From NCBI GenBank assembly GCA_016873595.1, contig VGWZ01000060.1:1-9845 (forward strand): 9,845 nucleotides of DNA, read 5' to 3'. Positions 5,528 to 9,845 of this stretch are shown here, one piece after another (position 1 is the stretch's first letter; every line of letters starts with the position of its first letter). Source of the stretch: Nitrospira sp. Its GTDB lineage: Bacteria > Nitrospirota > Thermodesulfovibrionia > Thermodesulfovibrionales > SM23-35. Under the pieces are notes generated by a model. The model was given only the letters and a program-made list of their open reading frames with translations, did no database searches and was not told the DNA's origin. The position numbers and the translations under genes are program-made.

Positions 5528-6619
5528 ATGTCTCCTGCAGTGAAAGATTATTATGAGATACTCGGAGTGAGCAAGGGTGCCTCTTTGGATGAGATAAAGA
5601 AGGCATATAGGAAACTTGCGCGCAAATACCATCCTGATTTAAACCCGGGAAACAAGGTTGCAGAGCAGAAATTCAAAGAGCTGAGTGAAGCGTATGGAGT
5701 TTTGAGTGACCCGAAGAAGAAGTCGGAATATGACCAGTTCGGCCGTTCTCCCTTTGAGTCAGGAGGCCCCTGGTATGAAGGGGCTAAGACGTATAATTTC
5801 AGGGATGTCTTTGATGTAGGTGGTTTTGGCGATGCCTTCTCAGATATTTTTGGCAGAAAGATGAGAGCAGATACTGTACATGAAAAAGGACCTGACATGG
5901 TCATTGGTCTTGAACTTTCTCTCGAAGAGGCATTCTCAGGCGTCACAAAACCAATTACTTTTAACAGGGAAATTACCTGCCGGTCATGTAATGGTTCAGG
6001 TGCGGAGTCATCTCAGGTCTGTGATACCTGTAAGGGTACAGGGAACGTGAAAGTCTCAAAAGGATTTTTCAGGATGTCACAACTGTGTACTGACTGTAGA
6101 GGAACAGGCAGAAAAATAACAAAGGTCTGTCATTCCTGCGGTGGCAGAGGCAAGACACTCCAGGGCGAGTCAATGAAAGTGAAAATCCCAAGAGGCGTAG
6201 ATACAGGTTCCATGGTGAAGCTCAGAGGTATGGGAGGTGCCGGAGCGGGAGGCGGACATGCAGGAGACCTTCATATAGAAATCACTGTGAGTCCTCATCG
6301 GATATTTAAAAGAAAAGGAGATGATGTTTACCTTGATCTGCCCGTGACCTTTGGCGAGGCAGCACTTGGGGCAAAGATTGAAATTCCTACGATAGATGGT
6401 ACGGCAGTAATGACGCTCCCCTCAGGAACACAGGGTGGACAGAGGTTCAAACTTTCAGGAAAAGGGTTTCCATCACCCAAGACAGGGGTGAGGGGTGACC
6501 AGTTTGTTGATATAAAGATAATAGTACCTAAGGACATCACAGGCAAGGCGAAAGAGGCAATACGAGATATAGAATCCCTTTATAGGGAAAATCCCCGAAA
6601 AGATATGGTGAGGAAATAA
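5528..6619 (+). CDS. dnaJ: DnaJ (Hsp40) co-chaperone with zinc-finger domain
   Basis: DnaJ stimulates DnaK ATPase activity and delivers unfolded proteins to it in the cytosol. At 363 residues the layout is complete. The J domain (about 6-71) carries the essential HPD triad at 35-37, and a short Gly/Phe-rich linker (about 72-120) follows. The zinc domain (about 151-208) has four CxxCxGxG repeats starting at C151, C165, C187 and C201, giving two zinc sites. The C-terminal substrate-binding and dimer region includes KVKIPRGVDTG and TLPSGTQGGQRF. The zinc domain makes it a true DnaJ and not CbpA, which lacks it. No dnaK or grpE lies in the window, so this may be a second DnaJ copy dedicated to the ClpB route; that is inference. 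The stop TAA overlaps the hspR ATG by one base, implying translational coupling. Confidence 0.96.
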   Translation: MSPAVKDYYEILGVSKGASLDEIKKAYRKLARKYHPDLNPGNKVAEQKFKELSEAYGVLSDPKKKSEYDQFGRSPFESGGPWYEGAKTYNFRDVFDVGGFGDAFSDIFGRKMRADTVHEKGPDMVIGLELSLEEAFSGVTKPITFNREITCRSCNGSGAESSQVCDTCKGTGNVKVSKGFFRMSQLCTDCRGTGRKITKVCHSCGGRGKTLQGESMKVKIPRGVDTGSMVKLRGMGGAGAGGGHAGDLHIEITVSPHRIFKRKGDDVYLDLPVTFGEAALGAKIEIPTIDGTAVMTLPSGTQGGQRFKLSGKGFPSPKTGVRGDQFVDIKIIVPKDITGKAKEAIRDIESLYRENPRKDMVRK

Positions 6620-6966
6620 TGGCGATAAAAGATAAAAAACAGCCTCTTTATACAATAAGCATTGTGGCTGAGATGCTCGATGTGCATCCACAGACTCTAA
6701 GACTATATGAGAAAGAAGGTCTTGTCACACCGAAACGCACTAATAGATTAAGGCTCTATTCAGAAGAGGATGTGGAGAGGCTCGGCATGATCATAAGACT
6801 TACAAGAGAACTTGGGGTGAACAAGGCAGGAGTTGAGGTAATACTCAGGATGATGTACAGGCTCGAAGTCATGCAAAGAGAGATGGAGGAAATGATGAAT
6901 TTTCTTGAAGATGAAATACGAAGTGACTTTACTGAGAGGCTTAAGAAGATTTTTTATGGAGATTAA
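6619..6966 (+). CDS. hspR: HspR-type heat-shock repressor (MerR family)
   Basis: A 115-residue DNA-binding repressor. The N-terminal MerR-type winged helix-turn-helix reads YTISIVAEMLDVHPQTLRLYEKEGLV (11-36), with the HPQTLR recognition-helix motif typical of HspR, then the wing RLRLYSEEDVERL (43-55) and the helical segment ELGVNKAGVEVIL characteristic of HspR. A long amphipathic C-terminal helix (about 77-112) would dimerise the protein. There is no metal-binding cysteine set, unlike metal-sensing MerR proteins. In characterised bacteria HspR represses dnaK, clpB or cbpA operons by binding HAIR sites, with DnaK as co-repressor. Here it lies between dnaJ and clpB and a HAIR-like site overlaps the operon promoter. 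Translation starts at ATG 6619 after GAGG (6610-6613) inside the end of dnaJ. Confidence 0.93.
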   Translation: MAIKDKKQPLYTISIVAEMLDVHPQTLRLYEKEGLVTPKRTNRLRLYSEEDVERLGMIIRLTRELGVNKAGVEVILRMMYRLEVMQREMEEMMNFLEDEIRSDFTERLKKIFYGD

Positions 6967-6969
6967 GAT

Positions 6970-6993
6970 CCGCCTCAGGCGGGCGGAAGGAGG
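6970..6993 (+). promoter_or_regulatory. GC-rich hairpin next to the clpB ribosome binding site
   Basis: CCGCC (6970-6974), loop TCA, then GGCGG (6978-6982) forms a perfect 5-bp GC stem; a second GGCGG (6982-6986) allows an alternative pairing. It ends only 4 nt before the strong ribosome binding site AAGGAGG (6987-6993), itself 6 nt before the ATG. CCTC (6973-6976) could instead pair with GAGG of the ribosome binding site. The stem could modulate clpB translation or mark a processing point, or be a small inserted repeat. Confidence 0.45.
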
Positions 6994-6999
6994 ACTTTC

Positions 7000-9627
7000 A
7001 TGGATAAACTTACGATAAAGAGTCAGGAGGCGATACAGGCTGCTCAGCGGCTTGCAGAGAGAAAGGGCAACCAGCAACTTGATGCTGAGCACCTCCTCTG
7101 GGCATTGCTCGAAGACGATGAAGGTGTAGCCTCTCAGATACTCAAAAGACTCGGGATTAATACAGCTGCACTACAGCAGGACGTCGAAGAGGCGATAGAG
7201 AGATTTCCGAAGGTTATTGGTGCAACACCTATAGGGCAGATTTATGTGTCACCGAGATTAAAAGAGGTATTGGAAAATGCTACAAAAGAAGCAGAACATC
7301 TCAAAGATGAATATGTGAGTGTTGAGCATCTTCTTTTATCCCTTCTCTCAATAGGTGGGTCATGTTCTGAACTCTTAAAAAGATATGGGACAACTGCTGA
7401 TAAAGTCCTTTTGGAAATGAGAGAGATAAGAGGTGCACAGCGCGTCACAGACCCTACTCCTGAAGAAAAATATCAGGCACTGAAGAGATATAGCCGTGAC
7501 CTCACAGAGCTTGCAAGAAAAGGAAAGCTCGACCCTGTTATCGGGAGGGATGATGAGATAAGAAGGATAATACAGGTCCTTTCAAGAAGGACAAAGAACA
7601 ATCCTGTGCTTATTGGTGACCCGGGTGTGGGAAAGACCGCTATAGTAGAGGGGCTCGCACAGAGGATAGTTACAGGGGATGTGCCTGAAACATTGAAAGA
7701 CAAGAAAGTAGTTGCACTCGATATGGGTGCAATCGTTGCCGGTTCAAAGTTCAGAGGAGAGTTTGAAGAAAGGTTAAAAGCAGTTCTAAAGGATATAGAG
7801 CAGGCAGAAGGGAAAGTGATTTTATTCATAGATGAACTTCATACCCTTGTTGGTGCTGGTGCAGCAGAGGGTGCAATTGATGCGTCGAACATGCTCAAAC
7901 CCGCACTTGCGAGAGGAGACCTCAGATGTGTTGGCGCAACTACTATTGATGAATACAGAAAACATATAGAAAAAGATCCCGCACTCGAAAGGAGATTCCA
8001 GCCTGTCCTTATTAAAGAGCCGAGTGTTGAGGACACGATATCAATCCTTCGCGGTCTCAAAGAAAGATATGAGGTTCATCATGGTGTGAAGATCAAAGAC
8101 TCTGCACTGATATCTGCGGCGGTGCTCTCAAACAGGTATATTACAGACAGGTTTCTTCCTGATAAGGCAATTGACCTTATTGATGAGTCTGCATCAAAAC
8201 TCAGAATGGAGATTGACAGCATGCCTGTAGAGCTTGATGAGATAGAGAGGAAGCTGCGTCAGCATGAGATTGAAAAGCAGGCAGTGATGAGAGAGGATTC
8301 AAAAGATAAACTCCAGAAAATAATGAAAGAGATGGCTGAACTCCAGGAGAAGCGTGATGAACTAAGAGCTCAATGGATGAGTGAAAAGGAAATCATTGCA
8401 AAGATACGCGAACATAAGGAACAGATCGAAAAGACAAAGATAGAGTCAGAGAGAGCAGAGCGAGAAGGAAATCTGGCAAAGGCAGCAGAGCTCAGATATG
8501 GAAGATTGCTTGAGCTGCAGAAGGCTCTTGATGAGGAAAATAAAAAGCTTGTCGAGACCCAGAAGAAGAGAAAGATGCTCAAAGAAGAGGTAGATGAAGA
8601 GGATATTGCAGAGGTTGTTTCAAAATGGACGGGAATACCTCTAAGCAGAATGCTTGAAGGCGAGATACAGAAACTACTCCACATGGATGAACGTCTCAGG
8701 CAAAGGGTTGTTGGACAGGATGAGGCAATTGAGGCAGTGTCAAATGCAGTGAGACGGGCACGTGCAGGAATTCAGGACCCGAACAGACCTATCGGCTCTT
8801 TCATATTCCTTGGTCCAACTGGTGTGGGCAAAACTGAACTTGCAAGGGCACTTGCAGAATTCCTTTTTGACGACGAAAACGCAATGATAAGGATTGATAT
8901 GTCCGAATATCAGGAAAGACATACAGTCTCAAGACTTATCGGTGCACCTCCAGGATATGTTGGATATGAAGAGGGCGGTCAGCTCACCGAGGCTGTAAGG
9001 AGGAAACCCTATTCAGTAATCTTGTTTGATGAGGTTGAGAAAGCCCATCCAGAGGTATTTAACCTTCTGCTTCAGTTGCTGGATGACGGAAGGCTTACTG
9101 ACAGCCATGGGAGGACAGTGGATTTCAGAAACACAGTCGTGATTATGACATCAAACATAGGGGGTACACATATACAGGAGATGCTTGAAGAGAGGGCAAA
9201 AAGGCCGGAAGCATACTGGGTAGGGAGCAATGCTGACCTGAAAGAAAAAGTTCTGGAGGATCTTAAAATCTTTTTCAGGCCAGAATTCCTCAACAGAGTT
9301 GACGAGATTATTATCTTTAACCCATTGACCAGGGAGCTACTGAAACAGATTGTGGATATACAGGTGAACAGGATGAAGAAATATATCAAGGAGAAAAATG
9401 TTGATATAAAACTGACAGAGAGTGCGAAAGAACATTTTGCAGAGGTTGGCTTTGATCCTGTTTATGGGGCAAGGCCATTGAAGAGAGCCCTCCAGAGAGA
9501 GATATTAAACCCCCTTGCACTGAAGATCCTTGATGGGACTTTCAAGGAAGGTGACACGGTTGAGGTTGATTGTGAAGGTGACAGGATTATATTCAGGAAG
9601 GAGGTGGGAGCAAAAGTAGGAGTGTAA
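7000..9627 (+). CDS. clpB: ClpB (Hsp104-type) protein disaggregase
   Basis: ClpB is a hexameric cytosolic AAA+ machine that threads aggregated proteins through its pore, working with DnaK/DnaJ/GrpE. At 875 residues it is full length. The order is: N domain with two Clp-N repeats (about 1-145); NBD1 with Walker A GDPGVGKT (206-213) and Walker B LFIDE (D278, E279); a coiled-coil middle domain (about 410-530) that docks DnaK and separates ClpB from ClpA; NBD2 with Walker A GPTGVGKT (605-612), Walker B LFDE (D677, E678), pore loop GYVG (652-655) and sensor-2 GARPLKR (823-829). NBD1's pore-loop KY pair is K250-F251, aromatic kept. There is no IGF/IGL loop for ClpP. It is the last gene of the operon. 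A strong AAGGAGG lies 6 nt upstream of the ATG. Confidence 0.98.
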   Translation: MDKLTIKSQEAIQAAQRLAERKGNQQLDAEHLLWALLEDDEGVASQILKRLGINTAALQQDVEEAIERFPKVIGATPIGQIYVSPRLKEVLENATKEAEHLKDEYVSVEHLLLSLLSIGGSCSELLKRYGTTADKVLLEMREIRGAQRVTDPTPEEKYQALKRYSRDLTELARKGKLDPVIGRDDEIRRIIQVLSRRTKNNPVLIGDPGVGKTAIVEGLAQRIVTGDVPETLKDKKVVALDMGAIVAGSKFRGEFEERLKAVLKDIEQAEGKVILFIDELHTLVGAGAAEGAIDASNMLKPALARGDLRCVGATTIDEYRKHIEKDPALERRFQPVLIKEPSVEDTISILRGLKERYEVHHGVKIKDSALISAAVLSNRYITDRFLPDKAIDLIDESASKLRMEIDSMPVELDEIERKLRQHEIEKQAVMREDSKDKLQKIMKEMAELQEKRDELRAQWMSEKEIIAKIREHKEQIEKTKIESERAEREGNLAKAAELRYGRLLELQKALDEENKKLVETQKKRKMLKEEVDEEDIAEVVSKWTGIPLSRMLEGEIQKLLHMDERLRQRVVGQDEAIEAVSNAVRRARAGIQDPNRPIGSFIFLGPTGVGKTELARALAEFLFDDENAMIRIDMSEYQERHTVSRLIGAPPGYVGYEEGGQLTEAVRRKPYSVILFDEVEKAHPEVFNLLLQLLDDGRLTDSHGRTVDFRNTVVIMTSNIGGTHIQEMLEERAKRPEAYWVGSNADLKEKVLEDLKIFFRPEFLNRVDEIIIFNPLTRELLKQIVDIQVNRMKKYIKEKNVDIKLTESAKEHFAEVGFDPVYGARPLKRALQREILNPLALKILDGTFKEGDTVEVDCEGDRIIFRKEVGAKVGV

Positions 9628-9630
9628 AGA

Positions 9631-9661
9631 CAGTTTTCAGTTTTTAGTTTCCAGCTTTTCA
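9631..9661 (+). repeat. Imperfect short tandem repeat after clpB
   Basis: Starting 4 bp after the clpB stop are four imperfect 7-8-bp units of the form CAGTTTT (CAGTTTT, CAGTTTTT, AGTTTC, CAGCTTTT), ending in CAG. It is T-rich but forms no hairpin, so it is not a standard intrinsic terminator. It could be simple-sequence slippage. Confidence 0.35.
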
Positions 9662-9702
9662 GGCTAATAACTAATACCTAAATTGAGCGATTCTAATACT
9701 TT

Positions 9703-9717
9703 GTCATTCCCCGACTT
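9703..9717 (+). repeat. Truncated GTCATTCC repeat unit
   Basis: GTCATTCCCCGACTT matches the first 15 bases of the unit at 9779 except at three positions, then diverges into unrelated sequence. It lacks the second hairpin arm, so it looks like a broken copy lying in direct orientation to the next one. The rest of 9718-9778 shows nothing I recognise. Confidence 0.45.
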
Positions 9718-9778
9718 GGAGACTGTGTCGCAATTATGTATGTGAGTTGTCTGTTCATGGAAAACACACAAAAAATAT

Positions 9779-9808
9779 GTCATTCCCTGGCTTGACCAGG
9801 GAATCCAG
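9779..9808 (+). repeat. GTCATTCC-family hairpin repeat unit
   Basis: The unit begins GTCATTCC and ends GGGAATCCAG like the units at 4502 and 4560. It holds a perfect 9-bp stem ATTCCCTGG (9782-9790) and CCAGGGAAT (9796-9804) around a CTTGA loop. Stem bases differ from the 4502 copy with pairing preserved. It lies 150 bp after clpB and is followed by a T-rich but interrupted run (TTTCTTTCT), so it might weakly terminate clpB transcripts. No gene lies between 9628 and the end. Confidence 0.7.
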
Positions 9809-9845
9809 GTTTCTTTCTAAGTAATCACCTAAGCAATTCGAGCTG

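Noticed and set aside
5551..5946. 131-codon open frame antisense to dnaJ
   Set aside because: It lies wholly inside a well-supported gene, has no ribosome binding site and no recognisable motif; it is a mirror of the dnaJ codons.
1..9845. CRISPR array, tRNA or rRNA genes
   Set aside because: No regularly spaced direct repeats with unique spacers, and no cloverleaf or rRNA-like segment was recognised.

Overview
The window looks like a chromosomal segment of a moderately AT-rich bacterium. It carries housekeeping and stress genes with heavy AGA/AGG/ATA codon use, and intergenic GTCATTCC-type hairpin repeats. This, with an HspR-type heat-shock repressor, fits Nitrospirota (Thermodesulfovibrionia-like) or a neighbouring deltaproteobacterial lineage. 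That placement is an inference from style, not from a marker gene.

Left end (1-656): the C-terminal tail of an IS1634/IS4-type DDE transposase runs in from outside the window. It is followed by about 410 bp without an intact gene, holding a probable insertion-sequence end and a short degenerate minus-strand reading frame. Next comes hisD (minus strand), complete with all catalytic and zinc residues. Divergent from it is a membrane-anchored GAF plus HD-GYP signalling protein with several altered signature residues. That gene converges on, and overlaps by 9 bp, a minus-strand gene of unknown function (353 aa).

Middle (4393-4690): the divergent gap between the unknown gene and truA carries an 85-bp element made of two inverted 27-bp units, each a perfect hairpin. 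A TGTCCAA/TTGGACA inverted repeat overlaps the likely truA promoter. truA is intact.

Right half (5478-9627): a heat-shock operon, dnaJ - hspR (MerR-type) - clpB. It has a near-consensus sigma-70-type promoter whose -35 box and spacer are covered by a HAIR-like inverted repeat, the known operator type of HspR. The simplest reading is autoregulation. HspR would repress its own operon, titration of HspR by chaperones under stress would relieve repression, and the products (a DnaJ co-chaperone and the ClpB disaggregase) would work with DnaK, which is not in this window. A GC-rich hairpin sits just before the clpB ribosome binding site. The last 218 bp are non-coding and carry more GTCATTCC repeats.

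A recurring pattern is that hisD, the GAF/HD-GYP gene and truA lack a Shine-Dalgarno sequence and have a plausible -10 box only 7-8 nt before the start codon, suggesting leaderless transcripts. The dnaJ operon genes all have good Shine-Dalgarno sites. I see no clear new multi-gene system. The most useful leads are the HspR operator, the leaderless pattern, the altered HD-GYP domain and the unknown gene.
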